Of a stretch of 64,000 nucleotides of DNA, positions 45,825-54,802 are shown piece after piece. Source of the DNA: Streptomyces fildesensis (GTDB lineage Bacteria; Actinomycetota; Actinomycetes; Streptomycetales; Streptomycetaceae). Below the pieces are notes generated by a model. That model worked only from the letters and a program-made list of their open reading frames with translations, made no database searches and had not been told where the DNA came from. A program made the translations under genes and the position numbers. The stretch lies in assembly GCF_016107395.1 (NCBI RefSeq), contig NZ_JAAIKO010000002.1, forward strand, positions 248,001 to 312,000, read 5' to 3'. How positions within the stretch are numbered: the first letter of the stretch is position 1; every line of letters begins with the position of its first letter.

Positions 45825-46343
45825 CTACCCGAGCTTGGAGCCGGCCTTGTCGTAGGCGGCGGCTTGGGTGGGCGTGAGATATCGGGAGACGCGGACGAGG
45901 ACCGTCCCGTGCGGGTAGTCGTACTCGGCGAGCATGGGAATGCTCGCCGTGACCTTCTGGATGTACTCGGCGCGGGTCTTCGCGGCCTCTGTGGTCGGGA
46001 AGACCTCGATGCAGCCGCCGAGTTCGACGTCTCCCGTCTTGTACATGCTGGCGTCGGCGCCTTTGATCCGACTGTCGGCGAACTTGATCGCTGACGTGTA
46101 CCGGCCAGGGCGACCCATCAGGTGATTGCTGTCGTTCTCAGCGGTCACCGTGACCGTGAGCTTCGCGGTCGGAACATCCTTGGCAATCGCTCCGAACGCT
46201 GTGGTCGCGGTGACGCCGGCCGCTGATGGTGCGGAATTGCCTGCGGGTTTGTTCGGGGAGGGCGTAGTGCCCATCGAGCAGCCCGTAGCGAAGAGAAGGC
46301 CACAGGCGATGATGGCGGTGGCGCGGGCTGAATGAGCGTGCAT
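45825..46343 (-). CDS. Hypothetical lipoprotein
   Basis: A 172-residue secreted lipoprotein. The signal peptide MHAHSARATAIIACGLLFATGC ends in a lipobox with Cys22 as the modified residue. A Pro/Ser/Ala-rich linker follows, then about 120 residues of unknown fold (TAKLTVTVTAENDSNHLMGRPGRYTSAIKFADSR; VELGGCIEVFPTTEAAKTRAEYIQKVTA). The order is of the kind seen in actinobacterial surface lipoproteins. The ATG at 46343 has AAGGGGA upstream. It lies downstream of a small membrane protein gene on the same strand. I do not recognise the family. Confidence 0.75.
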   Translation of the reverse strand: MHAHSARATAIIACGLLFATGCSMGTTPSPNKPAGNSAPSAAGVTATTAFGAIAKDVPTAKLTVTVTAENDSNHLMGRPGRYTSAIKFADSRIKGADASMYKTGDVELGGCIEVFPTTEAAKTRAEYIQKVTASIPMLAEYDYPHGTVLVRVSRYLTPTQAAAYDKAGSKLG

Positions 46344-46408
46344 GAGTCCCCTTGGTTTCCGGCAAGCGGTGACGGCATCGCCGCTCGGCGATCCGTCACG
46401 GCCCCGCG

Positions 46409-46684
46409 TCACTTGATCTGCTGCTTGCTGCGGTCGAGGAGAAGGACGTGCACGACCGTCGTGATCATGAATGTCCAGACGGCTACCGCGAACCATGCGT
46501 TGACCTTGGGCTGGACGATGGCGAAGCCGAGAACGGTCGCGCTAAGAGCTGCGTAGGCGGCTGGAGCTCGCCATCCGATGATCTTGCGGTGCCAGGCGAT
46601 GACGAATGGCAAGAAGGCCAAGAGCGACATGCTGACCAGGGGTAGGGCAGCCCACGCGTACCGCTGCCATGGCTCGGTGAACAT
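46409..46684 (-). CDS. Small three-helix membrane protein, unknown
   Basis: About 91 residues beginning MFTEPWQRYAWAALPLVSMSLLAFLPFVIAWHRK, with three hydrophobic helices (about 10-30, 38-57, 62-83) separated by basic loops, and a basic tail LLLDRSKQQIK. The function is unknown. The start is uncertain: the ATG at 46684 has no ribosome-binding site, while the in-frame reading upstream (TNPFLIPTVQRR) looks coding and is preceded by GGGGG but offers only an ATC there. The gene lies 65 bp upstream of the lipoprotein gene. Confidence 0.55.
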   Translation of the reverse strand: MFTEPWQRYAWAALPLVSMSLLAFLPFVIAWHRKIIGWRAPAAYAALSATVLGFAIVQPKVNAWFAVAVWTFMITTVVHVLLLDRSKQQIK

Positions 46685-46932
46685 TCGGCGCTGAACGGTC
46701 GGGATGAGGAACGGGTTGGTGATGTTGGCCCCCAGGCGGCTTGAGGGTGCAGCGTGACAGTGCCCGAAGGCGCTTGGCGGCGGTGTGACGGATCTGTTAC
46801 TAAGCGTTGCCCGCCGTGGCATCCCGCGAGTGCGGCACGAAGCTGCGGTCTGGGAGGACCTGCCGGGCGGGGGCTTCGAGTTGTCCCCAAAACCTGGGGT
46901 TGCTACCGCGAGGCGGTCCGGGAGTTGCTGTC

Positions 46933-47358
46933 TCAGCGGGACTTCGGGACGAACGGGTCGGCGGTACGGAAGCGGATGGTGCCGTCCGTGTCCGCCGGGT
47001 GTTCGGCCAGCGGGATGATCCGGTACGCCACAGGGCACTTGGCGTCCGCGTACAGCAATCTGCCGGGACCGGTCGGCGCGGGCCGGTTGCCGATCGGGAC
47101 GGCCATTGCGGCGTCGATCGGGTCGTGGCACAAGTGGCACCATGCGTGCGGTTGCCGTTCAACCGCGACGGCGCAGGACGGTTCGCATGCATACAGTTCG
47201 ACGTCGTCGGCGTGTACGCCGGTCCCGATGTGGTGTGTGCCTATCGACCGGGCGCGGTAGAGGCGCGCTGCGCAGTGCGCGCAGTTCAGTCCGCGCAATT
47301 GGTTGATGGTGAGCCGGTCCGGGTCGATGACCGGAGGCTGGGTGTTGTCGGTGCTCAT
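46933..47358 (-). CDS. Cys-rich, zinc-ribbon-like hypothetical protein
   Basis: A 141-residue protein with three cysteine clusters: LRGLNCAHCAARLY, ELYACEPSCAVAVE and HAWCHLCHDPIDAAMAV. Spacing of two residues within the pairs suggests two zinc-binding knuckles. The remainder is unlike any family that I recognise. The ATG at 47358 follows GGAGAAGA and overlaps the stop of the upstream HATPase-like gene by 4 bp, so both are translationally coupled. The pair is divergent from the GntR regulator gene. Confidence 0.72.
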   Translation of the reverse strand: MSTDNTQPPVIDPDRLTINQLRGLNCAHCAARLYRARSIGTHHIGTGVHADDVELYACEPSCAVAVERQPHAWCHLCHDPIDAAMAVPIGNRPAPTGPGRLLYADAKCPVAYRIIPLAEHPADTDGTIRFRTADPFVPKSR

Positions 47359-47699
47359 GGCGTCTTCTCCTGGGTGACTTCTGCCCAGAGTCCGTGATCG
47401 TCCGGGGTGGTGCCGTGGCAGGATGAGAAGCCGCGGATGATCGAGAGACCGGCACCCCTGACGCTGTGCAGAGGTAACGCCACGTTGCCGGACGCGGAGA
47501 TGCGGGCTCGGTAACCGGCCGTGGAGAGGGTCATCTGGATCTTCGCCGGTCGTGTCGCCAGGACGGCGACGAAGAGTTCGTCGGCCAGCAGCGGAGCGTC
47601 CTCGTGGCACACGTGACTGCCCACCCATACCCGGACGACGCGAACCTGCTCGGCATCCCCGGGGAAGCGGCGCTGCCAGCTCTGTCCGGATTCAGGCAT
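47355..47699 (-). CDS. Small ATP-binding (HATPase/anti-sigma-like) protein
   Basis: A 114-residue protein similar to the numerous short Streptomyces ATP-binding proteins of the RsbW/anti-sigma histidine-kinase-like type. The opening SWQRRFPGDAEQVRVVRVWV and the segment LLADELFVAVLATRPAKIQMTLS correspond to the first helix and the N-box region, and GAGLSIIRGFSSCHG to the G-box. The N-box asparagine is not obvious, so ATP binding is uncertain. The ATG at 47699 has GGGAG 7 nt upstream; an ATG at 47720 is also in frame. It is the first gene of the minus-strand group that faces GntR. Confidence 0.65.
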   Translation of the reverse strand: MPESGQSWQRRFPGDAEQVRVVRVWVGSHVCHEDAPLLADELFVAVLATRPAKIQMTLSTAGYRARISASGNVALPLHSVRGAGLSIIRGFSSCHGTTPDDHGLWAEVTQEKTP

Positions 47700-47730
47700 G
47701 GGTGTGCTCCCAAACTCCACAATGTTCTGA

Positions 47731-47753
47731 GTACGGAAAGTTCTTTTCCGTAC
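47731..47753. promoter_or_regulatory. Palindromic operator between the GntR gene and its divergent neighbours
   Basis: GTACGGAAA (47731-47739) and TTTCCGTAC (47745-47753) form a perfect 9-bp inverted repeat with a 5-bp spacer in the 142-bp divergent region. A half-site-like GAGTACAGAA lies at about 47802. This is the expected form of a GntR-type operator for autoregulation and control of the facing genes. Confidence 0.65.
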
Positions 47754-47841
47754 GCAGAATCGCGCGCGACTTGGCGAGGGTCAAGCGAAGCGGCCAATAT
47801 GTGAGTACAGAATCGGACGATCACTCGGGAGGGTGATTCGC

Positions 47842-48606
47842 GTGCCCCGCGAGGAACGGCCGGAGTACCTCCGCATCGCCGCCGAAGTACGTGCCCAGAT
47901 CCATGACGGCACCTACGCGCCGGACGACCGCCTACCCACCCTGCCGGAGCTGTGCGAGGCGCACGGCGTCTCCGAGACGACGATCCGCAACGCTCTCGCG
48001 GTCCTGCGCAACGAGGGACTGATCGAGACCCGGACCCGCGCGGGCACCATCGTCCGCAAACGGCCGCCCGTTCACCGCATGGCAGCTGACCGGTACCGCA
48101 CCAACACCACGGCGCCGCAAACGGCGTTCACCAAGGACCAAGGCATCGGCTGGTCCGAATACCGGCTCGACAAGCGGTACGTGAAGAAGCGGGCCGACGC
48201 CGAACTGGCCGCACTCTTCGAGTGCGAAATCGGCGAACCGCTTCTCGCCCGCCACTTCGTGTTCTACGACAACGATGCCCCGACGCAGATGTCCATCAGC
48301 TATGTCCGCTGGTCCGATGTCGCCGCTACACCTGTCGCCGACCCGATCAACGAGCCGTGGCCGGGTGGCACTCGTGCGCAGTTCAAGACGCTGGGCATCC
48401 ATGTCAACCGCATCACCGAGTCGTTCACCACGGCCATGCCCACCGAGGACGAGCAGGCGACGCTGCGCATCGGCGGCTCCGTGCCGGTGATCCGCTTCAC
48501 CCGCAGGCACGTCGCCGACGACGGCCGGGTGGTCGAGGTTGCGCACCCGATCGTCCGGCGGGGTGACACCACGGTCGTCGAGTTCGCGATCGACCTCGAC
48601 GACTGA
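47842..48606 (+). CDS. GntR-family transcriptional regulator with UTRA domain
   Basis: A 254-residue regulator. The N-terminal winged helix (about 5-75) has the GntR pattern YLRIAAEVRAQIHDGTYAPDDRLPTLPELCEAHGVSETTIRNALAVLRNEGLIETRTRAGTIV. Residues about 100-250 are a UTRA effector-binding domain (HFVFYDNDAPTQMSISYV, ITESFTTAMPTEDEQATLRI, VPVIRFTRRHVADDGRVVEV). The GTG at 47842 has GGAGG upstream; the GTG at 47833 lies directly against that site and is less likely. HutC/UTRA-type regulators of this size also control conjugative plasmids in Streptomyces, so the ligand is open. It is convergent with the Rieske gene. Confidence 0.9.
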   Translation: MPREERPEYLRIAAEVRAQIHDGTYAPDDRLPTLPELCEAHGVSETTIRNALAVLRNEGLIETRTRAGTIVRKRPPVHRMAADRYRTNTTAPQTAFTKDQGIGWSEYRLDKRYVKKRADAELAALFECEIGEPLLARHFVFYDNDAPTQMSISYVRWSDVAATPVADPINEPWPGGTRAQFKTLGIHVNRITESFTTAMPTEDEQATLRIGGSVPVIRFTRRHVADDGRVVEVAHPIVRRGDTTVVEFAIDLDD

Positions 48607-48615
48607 TGCCGGGTG

Positions 48616-49035
48616 TCAGGCCTTGCGGCCGGTGATCAGTTTGCCGCCCTCGACGCGCACCTCGACGGCGGGCAGCGGCTCGGTCGCCGGGCCCTGGACG
48701 ACGGCGCCGGTCGTGGCGTTGAAGCGGCTGCCGTGGCAGGGGCAGGAGATGATGCCGTCCTCGACCTTGTCCACCACGCAGCCGGCGTGCGTGCACACCG
48801 CGCTGACCGCCTTGTAGGCGCCCTGGGTGGGCTGCGAGACCACGACCTTGTCATCGCGGAACAGCTTGGCGCCGCCGACGGCGACCTCGGTGGCCGGGCC
48901 GAGGTCGACGGGACCGGTGGCCGCGGCCTTGTCCTTGCCGGATCCGCCGCAGGCCGTGAGGCCCAGGCCGGCGACTCCGGCGAGAGCCGCGCCCCGCAGG
49001 ACGGTACGGCGGCAGGCGGCGTGCGGTTCGGTCAT
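48616..49035 (-). CDS. Exported Rieske [2Fe-2S] protein
   Basis: A 139-residue electron-transfer protein. The signal has a twin arginine (CRRTVLRGAAL) and ends in a lipobox-like LTAC with the cysteine at residue 29, so it may be Tat-exported and lipid-anchored. The Rieske cluster is bound by CTHAGC and CPCHGSRF, the standard Cys-x-His and Cys-x-x-His pairs. The partner is unknown; no bc1 complex or oxygenase genes are nearby. The downstream neighbour is the convergent GntR gene, 9 bp away. Confidence 0.93.
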   Translation of the reverse strand: MTEPHAACRRTVLRGAALAGVAGLGLTACGGSGKDKAAATGPVDLGPATEVAVGGAKLFRDDKVVVSQPTQGAYKAVSAVCTHAGCVVDKVEDGIISCPCHGSRFNATTGAVVQGPATEPLPAVEVRVEGGKLITGRKA

Positions 49036-49123
49036 CGTGGTGCTCCAGGCTCAGGACGCGGAAAGGGACGCAGGGACTGATCTTGAGACCAGTACCCTAC
49101 GTCCCGAACCTGTGCCCAGCGGG

Positions 49124-52117
49124 TCAGGCCTTGCCCGCTGCCTTCTTGCGCGGCGCCGCCTTCTTGGCGGGTGCCGCGACGGTTTCCGCGACCGTGGCCT
49201 TCTTCGCGGTGACCTTCCTGGCCGGGGCCTTCTTCACCGCCGGCTTCTTCCTCGGCGACACCGTGGCGTCACTCACCCGGTCGCCGAGGATGTCCCGCAG
49301 GAACTTGCCGGTGTGGCTGGCCGTCGACCCCGCGATCTCCTCCGGGGTGCCCTCGGCCACCACCAGACCGCCGCCGTTGCCGCCCTCCGGGCCCATGTCG
49401 ATGACCCAGTCGGCGGTCTTGATGACATCGAGGTTGTGCTCGATGACGATGACCGTGTTGCCCTTGTCGACCAGGCCCGACAGCACCTTGATGAGCTTGC
49501 TGATGTCCTCGAAGTGCAGACCGGTGGTCGGCTCGTCCAGGACGTAGACCGTCCGGCCGGTGGAGCGCTTCTGCAGCTCGCTGGCGAGCTTGACGCGCTG
49601 CGCCTCGCCGCCGGAGAGGGTCGGCGCCGACTGCCCGAGCCGGACGTAGCCCAGCCCCACCTCGTTCAGGGTGCGCAGATGACGGGAGATCGTCGGGACG
49701 GCCTCGAAGAAGTCCAGCGCCTCCTCGATCGGCATGTCGAGCACCTCGGAGATGGACTTGCCCTTGAAGTGCACCTCCAGCGTCTCGCGGTTGTAGCGGG
49801 CGCCGTGGCAGACCTCGCACGGGACGTAGACGTCCGGCAGGAAGTTCATCTCGATCTTGATCGTGCCGTCGCCCGAGCAGTTCTCGCAGCGTCCGCCCTT
49901 GACGTTGAAGGAGAAGCGGCCCGGCAGATAGCCGCGCACCTTCGCCTCCATCGTCTCGGCGAAGAGCCTGCGGACGTGGTCGAAGACACCGGTGTACGTG
50001 GCCGGGTTGGAGCGCGGGGTGCGGCCGATCGGCGACTGGTCCACGTGCACGACCTTGTCCACCAGGTCGTCGCCCTCCACCCGGGTGTGCCGGCCCGGGA
50101 CGCTGCGCGCCCCGTTCAGCTCGCGCGCCAGGTGGGTGTAGAGGATGTCGTTCACCAGCGTCGACTTGCCGGATCCCGAGACACCGGTGATGGCGGTGAG
50201 CACCCCGAGCGGGAAGGACACGTCGATGTCCTGCAGGTTGTGCTCGCGGGCGCCGTGCACGGTCAGCTGCCGGTCGCGGTCCACCGGCCGGCGCACGTCC
50301 GGCATCGGGATCGAGCGCTTGCCGGACAGATACTGGCCGGTCAGCGACTCCTCGTTGGTCAGCAGGTCCTTGAGCGAACCCGAGTGCACGACCTTGCCGC
50401 CGTGCTCACCGGCGCCCGGGCCGATGTCGACGATCCAGTCGGCGATCTTGATGGTGTCCTCGTCGTGCTCCACCACGATCAGGGTGTTGCCGAGGTCCCG
50501 CAGCCGCACCAGGGTCTCGATGAGCCGGTGGTTGTCCCGCTGGTGCAGACCGATCGACGGCTCGTCCAGCACGTACAGCACGCCGACCAGGCCGGAGCCG
50601 ATCTGGGTGGCGAGCCGGATGCGCTGGGCCTCGCCGCCGGACAGGCTTCCCGAGGCGCGGTTGAGCGAGAGATAGTCCAGGCCGACGTCGACCAGGAACT
50701 TCAGCCGCTCGTTGACCTCCTTCAGGACCCGTTCGGCGATCTTCTTGTCGCGGGCGTCCAGCTTCATCGCGGAGAGGAAGTCGGCGCAGTCGCTGATCGA
50801 CATCGCGGAGACATCGGCGATGGACCGGCCCTGGACGGTGACCGCGAGGACGATCGGCTTGAGCCGGGTGCCCTCACAGGTCGGGCACGGCACCTCGCGC
50901 ATGAAGCCCTCGAAGCGCTCGCGGCTGGAGTCCGTCTCGGACTCCTGGTGCCGCCGCTTGACGAACGGGATCGCGCCTTCGAAGTTGGTCGTGTACGCGC
51001 GCTCGCGGCCGTACCGGTTCTTGTAAGCCACCTTGATCTGCGTCTTGTGCCCGTGGAGCAGCGCCTTCTTGGCGCGGACCGGCAGACCCGCCCAGGGAAT
51101 GTCCGTACGGAAGCCGAGCTCCTCGCCGAGTGCCTCGACGAGCCGCTGGAAGTACCCCTTGGACATACCGCCGGACCACGGCGCGACCGCGCCGTCCTCC
51201 AGCGACTTCTCCTCGTCCGGGACGATCAGCTCCGGGTCGACCTCCATGCGGGTGCCGATGCCGCTGCACTGCGGGCAGGCGCCGAAGGGCGAGTTGAAGG
51301 AGAAGGAGCGCGGCTCCAGCTCCTCGAAGGAGAGGTCGTCATAGGGGCAGTACAGGTGCTCGGAGAACATCCGCTCACGCTGCGGGTCGTCCTCGGGCAG
51401 ATCGATGAAGTCCAGGATCACCATGCCGCCGGCCAGCCCGAGGGCGGTCTCGACGGAGTCGGTCAGCCGGCGCTTGGCGCTCTCCTTGACGGTGAGGCGG
51501 TCGATGACCACCTCGATGGTGTGCTTCTCCTGCTTCTTGAGCACCGGCGGCTCGGTCAGCTGGATGGTCACGCCGTCCACCCGGGCCCGGCTGTACCCCT
51601 TGGTCTGCAGGTCGGCGAAGAGATCGACGAACTCGCCCTTGCGCTCGCGCACCAGCGGGGAGAGCACCTGGAAGCGGCTGCCCTCCTCCAGCTCCAGCAC
51701 CCGGTCGACGATGGCCTGCGGCGACTGGCGCGAGATCGGCCGGCGGCACTCGGGACAGTGCGGCTTGCCGATCCGGGCGAAGAGCAGCCGGAGGTAGTCG
51801 TAGACCTCGGTGATGGTGCCGACGGTGGAGCGCGGGTTGCGCGACGTGGACTTCTGGTCGATCGAGACGGCCGGTGAGAGGCCCTCGATGAAGTCGACGT
51901 CGGGCTTGTCCATCTGGCCCAGGAACTGCCGGGCGTAGGAGGAGAGCGACTCGACGTAGCGGCGCTGCCCCTCGGCGAAGATCGTGTCGAACGCGAGGGA
52001 GGACTTGCCCGAACCGGAGAGTCCGGTGAACACGATGAGCGCGTCCCGCGGGAGGTCGAGCGAGACGTTCTTGAGGTTGTGCTCGCGAGCGCCACGGACT
52101 GTGAGTCGATCGGCCAC
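49124..52117 (-). CDS. uvrA: Excinuclease ABC subunit A
   Basis: A 997-residue ATPase that finds DNA damage and loads UvrB. Two ABC modules are visible: Walker A sites [15 protein letters not shown] and [15 protein letters not shown], signatures [18 protein letters not shown] and [17 protein letters not shown], and Walker B motifs [10 protein letters not shown] and [13 protein letters not shown]. Zinc motifs include CPECRRP and CENCSGDG with CEVCHG. The last 50 residues are a Lys/Ala/Pro-rich tail like histone H1. I chose the GTG at 52117, giving [15 protein letters not shown], over the GTG at 52129, which directly abuts the ribosome-binding site. Confidence 0.97.
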   Translation of the reverse strand: MADRLTVRGAREHNLKNVSLDLPRDALIVFTGLSGSGKSSLAFDTIFAEGQRRYVESLSSYARQFLGQMDKPDVDFIEGLSPAVSIDQKSTSRNPRSTVGTITEVYDYLRLLFARIGKPHCPECRRPISRQSPQAIVDRVLELEEGSRFQVLSPLVRERKGEFVDLFADLQTKGYSRARVDGVTIQLTEPPVLKKQEKHTIEVVIDRLTVKESAKRRLTDSVETALGLAGGMVILDFIDLPEDDPQRERMFSEHLYCPYDDLSFEELEPRSFSFNSPFGACPQCSGIGTRMEVDPELIVPDEEKSLEDGAVAPWSGGMSKGYFQRLVEALGEELGFRTDIPWAGLPVRAKKALLHGHKTQIKVAYKNRYGRERAYTTNFEGAIPFVKRRHQESETDSSRERFEGFMREVPCPTCEGTRLKPIVLAVTVQGRSIADVSAMSISDCADFLSAMKLDARDKKIAERVLKEVNERLKFLVDVGLDYLSLNRASGSLSGGEAQRIRLATQIGSGLVGVLYVLDEPSIGLHQRDNHRLIETLVRLRDLGNTLIVVEHDEDTIKIADWIVDIGPGAGEHGGKVVHSGSLKDLLTNEESLTGQYLSGKRSIPMPDVRRPVDRDRQLTVHGAREHNLQDIDVSFPLGVLTAITGVSGSGKSTLVNDILYTHLARELNGARSVPGRHTRVEGDDLVDKVVHVDQSPIGRTPRSNPATYTGVFDHVRRLFAETMEAKVRGYLPGRFSFNVKGGRCENCSGDGTIKIEMNFLPDVYVPCEVCHGARYNRETLEVHFKGKSISEVLDMPIEEALDFFEAVPTISRHLRTLNEVGLGYVRLGQSAPTLSGGEAQRVKLASELQKRSTGRTVYVLDEPTTGLHFEDISKLIKVLSGLVDKGNTVIVIEHNLDVIKTADWVIDMGPEGGNGGGLVVAEGTPEEIAGSTASHTGKFLRDILGDRVSDATVSPRKKPAVKKAPARKVTAKKATVAETVAAPAKKAAPRKKAAGKA

Positions 52118-52338
52118 GCCAGTGCGCACCTTTCATAGAAAAGGAGAGGGTCGGCACCCCCAGTCAGCCTAAACGGGGCGCCGTCAACATTTCTTCCTGT
52201 TGTGACACACCGAGCCTATAGCACGCGCATTCGATTTACGGAGGGCGGCTGCCATGTTCACCCGACCGAGTGACCGCGCTAGCGTCGTCCGTGCACCGTC
52301 GATCAAGCTGTCGAGCACGTTGTCGATCAGGAGGCCCT

Positions 52339-53070
52339 GTGTCCGTCCAACGACCCGACCCCGCCCGCGATGCGGCTGCCGTACAAGCAGCCACCGAACG
52401 GCTGATCGAGGCGGTCGCGGCGCTCCCCGCCACCGCGGTCGCCGAGCCCTCGCTGCTGCCCGGCTGGACCCGCGGCCACGTCCTGGCCCACCTCGCCCGC
52501 AACGCCGACTCGCTCGTCAACCTCCTCACCTGGGCGCGCACCGGCGAGGAGACCCCGCAGTACATCAGCACCGAGGTGCGCGACAAGGACATCGCCGACG
52601 GCGCCGGCCGCCCGCTCGCCGAGCACCTCGACGACCTGCGCACCTCCGCCGACCGCTTCGCGCTGGCCACCGGGGAGATCCCGCCGCAGGCCTGGGCCGC
52701 CCAGGTCCGGATGCGGTCCGGCAAGGTGATCGCCGCAGCCGAGATCCCGTGGCGGCGGCTCGTCGAGATCAACTTCCACCATGTGGATCTCGGCATCGGC
52801 TGCGGCTTCGACGATCTGCCGGCGGACTTCACCGGGCGGCAGCTCGATGCGCTCCTCGACGGCCTCTCCGGCCACGAGGGCGTCGCCGCCGTCCGGCTGC
52901 ACGACACCGGCAGCGGATCCTCCTGGGATCTCGGCGCCGCCACCGAGCCGGAGCTCACCGTCAGCGGTACCGGCAACGCCCTGCTGGCCTGGGTCAGCGG
53001 CCGCGCCAAGGGCGACGGCCTGACCACCGTCCCGGACCACCCGCTGCCCGTCCTCCCACCGCTCATCTGA
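52339..53070 (+). CDS. Maleylpyruvate isomerase-family, mycothiol-dependent-type enzyme
   Basis: A 243-residue protein of the DinB/MDMPI fold. The N-terminal domain (TERLIEAVAALPATAVAEPSLLPGWTRGHVLAHLARNADSLVNLL) carries the conserved metal-binding histidine in HVLAHLARN, and IPWRRLVEINFHHVDLGIGCGFDDLP supplies another in the EINFHHVDL segment. Family members in actinobacteria use mycothiol as the thiol cofactor. The true substrate is unknown. The GTG at 52339 follows AGGAGG with only 4 nt spacing. The MBL-fold gene starts 34 bp downstream, so the two may be one operon. Confidence 0.87.
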   Translation: MSVQRPDPARDAAAVQAATERLIEAVAALPATAVAEPSLLPGWTRGHVLAHLARNADSLVNLLTWARTGEETPQYISTEVRDKDIADGAGRPLAEHLDDLRTSADRFALATGEIPPQAWAAQVRMRSGKVIAAAEIPWRRLVEINFHHVDLGIGCGFDDLPADFTGRQLDALLDGLSGHEGVAAVRLHDTGSGSSWDLGAATEPELTVSGTGNALLAWVSGRAKGDGLTTVPDHPLPVLPPLI

Positions 53071-53104
53071 CGCCATTGACCTGGGCGCCACTAACCTGGG
53101 CGGC

Positions 53105-53761
53105 ATGCCCTATAACGGAGAAGTGAAGGTCGGCGGCGCGCCGGACGTGCACGAGCTCACCGACCTCATCATCACCAAGGTCGCGGTCGGCCCGATGAAC
53201 AACAACGCGTACCTGCTGCGCTGCCGGGACTCCGGTGACCAACTGCTGATCGACGCGGCCGCCGAGCCCCGGACGCTGCTCGGCCTGATCGGTGACGACG
53301 GAATCGCCTCCGTCGTCACCACCCATCGGCACGGCGACCACTGGAGCGCCCTCGCCGAGGTCAAGGCCGCCACCGGCGCGCGCACCCATGCCGGGCGCTA
53401 CGACGCGGAGGGCATCCCGGTACCCACCGACGTCCTGGTCGAGGACGGCGACATCGTCCGGGTCGGGCGCATCGAGCTGACCGCCCGCCACCTGGTCGGC
53501 CACACCCCCGGCAGCATCGCCCTCGTCTACGACGACCCGCACGGCCACCCGCACCTGTGGACCGGCGACTGCCTCTTCCCCGGCGGCGTCGGCAACACCC
53601 ACGACGACCCGGAGGCCTTCACCCGCCTCCTGGGCGACGTGACCGCCAAGCTCTTCGACGCCCTTCCCGACGAGACCTGGGTCTACCCGGGCCACGGCAG
53701 CGACACCTCACTCGGCGCCGAGCGCCCCCACCTCGCGGAGTGGCGCGAGCGCGGCTGGTGA
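53105..53761 (+). CDS. MBL-fold metallo-hydrolase (glyoxalase II-like)
   Basis: A 218-residue zinc hydrolase. The metal motif is THRHGDHWSAL (HxHxDH), followed by HTPGSIALVY, TGDCLFPGGVGN and the final YPGHGSDTSLG, all in the order of glyoxalase II and other beta-lactamase-fold thioesterases. In actinobacteria such proteins may hydrolyse mycothiol thioesters; the adjacent mycothiol-dependent-type enzyme makes that a plausible but unproven role here. The ATG at 53105 opens MPYNGEVKVGGAPDVHELTD. Confidence 0.9.
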   Translation: MPYNGEVKVGGAPDVHELTDLIITKVAVGPMNNNAYLLRCRDSGDQLLIDAAAEPRTLLGLIGDDGIASVVTTHRHGDHWSALAEVKAATGARTHAGRYDAEGIPVPTDVLVEDGDIVRVGRIELTARHLVGHTPGSIALVYDDPHGHPHLWTGDCLFPGGVGNTHDDPEAFTRLLGDVTAKLFDALPDETWVYPGHGSDTSLGAERPHLAEWRERGW

Positions 53762-53766
53762 CCGGG

Positions 53767-53796
53767 TGGGGGCGGCCCGGCAACGGGCCGGCCCCA
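53767..53796. terminator. Terminator after the MBL-fold gene
   Basis: A 13-position stem with one G-G mismatch, capped by a GCAA tetraloop (53780-53783), starts 5 bp after the stop and lies between convergent genes. Confidence 0.75.
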
Positions 53797-53866
53797 CGCC
53801 GACGGATCCGTCCTGAGTGCGTTGGCGCCACCCCTCAGGACCGACCGGCCGGAACCGCCCGGCCCC

Positions 53867-54778
53867 TCAGGACCAGTCCCACGCGATGCCCAGCAGGCCC
53901 GGCCGTACCGTCTCCTCCACGAAGTGGACGGTGCCGCGGCCGTTGAGGAGCAGTTCGGCGACCGCCTGCTGGGGGGCGCCCTGGGTGGGTTGTTCGAAGC
54001 GGCGGCAGCGGACCGGGAGGGTGGTCGGGGCGAAGGCGGCCTGGAGGACGTACTGGCCGCCTCCGAAGGGGAAGCCGCGGACGTACTCGCCGCTCGGCGG
54101 GCCGCTGCCGTCGTCGAAGCCGTAGCCGAGCAGGGCGGTGTCGCCGCCGCGCAGGCGGCCGTCGAAGAGCAGCTCGGCGACGACCACGCCGGACTCCTGG
54201 TGCCGTCTGACCCGTCCGACGCGGCAGTTGTCGGCCGCCCGCACCCGGACCCGCTCGACATCGCAGCCGGGGTCCCCGTGGTGGATGGCCACATAGCGGT
54301 CCACACCGTCACGGTGTGCGCGGACCACATGCTGTGAGTCGTGGGCGAGCAGCTCGCGTGCCTCCCCGATCCGCACCCGCTCGTAGTGCACGACGGTGTG
54401 GAGCCCGCCGTCCGCCGGGGAGCCGAGCTCCGCGAGCAGGGTCTCCAGGGCCGCGGCGGGTTCCATCAGGTACTGGTAGGAGCGGGCCGGCGGCCGGTCG
54501 GGGTTCGTGCGGGGGACGAGCAGCCGGCTCAGGGAGTTCGCGGGCAGTTCCAGGATGTCCTCCAACGCCCGGACGGCGCGCAGCGATTCGGCCCGCTCCG
54601 GTCTGCGGATGCCGCTCTGCCAGTAGCTGAGGCTGGTGACGGACACCCGCACGCCGCGCTGCGCGAGACGGTGCCGGACCCGTTCCAGGGCCAGACCGCG
54701 GGCGGCCACGGCGGTCCGCAGCGCGTGGTGGAAGGGTCCGGTGCGCAGCGCCTCGGACAATGCGGTTCTCTGCGACAT
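53867..54778 (-). CDS. Helix-turn-helix regulator with a large beta-rich C-terminal domain
   Basis: A 303-residue regulator. Residues about 15-75 form an XRE-like helix-turn-helix (ALERVRHRLAQRGVRVSVTSLSYWQSGIRRPERAESLRAVRALEDIL). The remaining 220 residues are of unknown fold, predicted largely beta, with short conserved-looking pieces (HTVVHYERVRIGEARELLAHDSQHVVRA, GLLGIAWDWS); they may sense a ligand. The ATG at 54778 follows GGAGGAG. It faces a secreted protease gene across 236 bp that contain repeated GTTCAC boxes, which are candidate binding sites. Confidence 0.8.
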   Translation of the reverse strand: MSQRTALSEALRTGPFHHALRTAVAARGLALERVRHRLAQRGVRVSVTSLSYWQSGIRRPERAESLRAVRALEDILELPANSLSRLLVPRTNPDRPPARSYQYLMEPAAALETLLAELGSPADGGLHTVVHYERVRIGEARELLAHDSQHVVRAHRDGVDRYVAIHHGDPGCDVERVRVRAADNCRVGRVRRHQESGVVVAELLFDGRLRGGDTALLGYGFDDGSGPPSGEYVRGFPFGGGQYVLQAAFAPTTLPVRCRRFEQPTQGAPQQAVAELLLNGRGTVHFVEETVRPGLLGIAWDWS

Positions 54779-54802
54779 CGCGCTCCTCCGGCCGCGCGGT
54801 CT

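Noticed and set aside
45741-45830. A second copy of a palindromic mobile repeat after ctaG, suggested by TAGGGCCTGTCC at the stop
   Set aside because: No matching inverted end is found downstream, only an ordinary bulged hairpin between convergent genes.
46754-47260. A plus-strand open frame of about 168 codons opposite the Cys-rich gene
   Set aside because: It lacks a ribosome-binding site and any domain, and lies antisense to a gene with a good start and coupled neighbour.
45825-48606. An integrated conjugative element or prophage
   Set aside because: There is no integrase, replication, transfer or phage structural gene, and no flanking tRNA or direct repeat that I can see, so only the looser term accessory cassette is justified.
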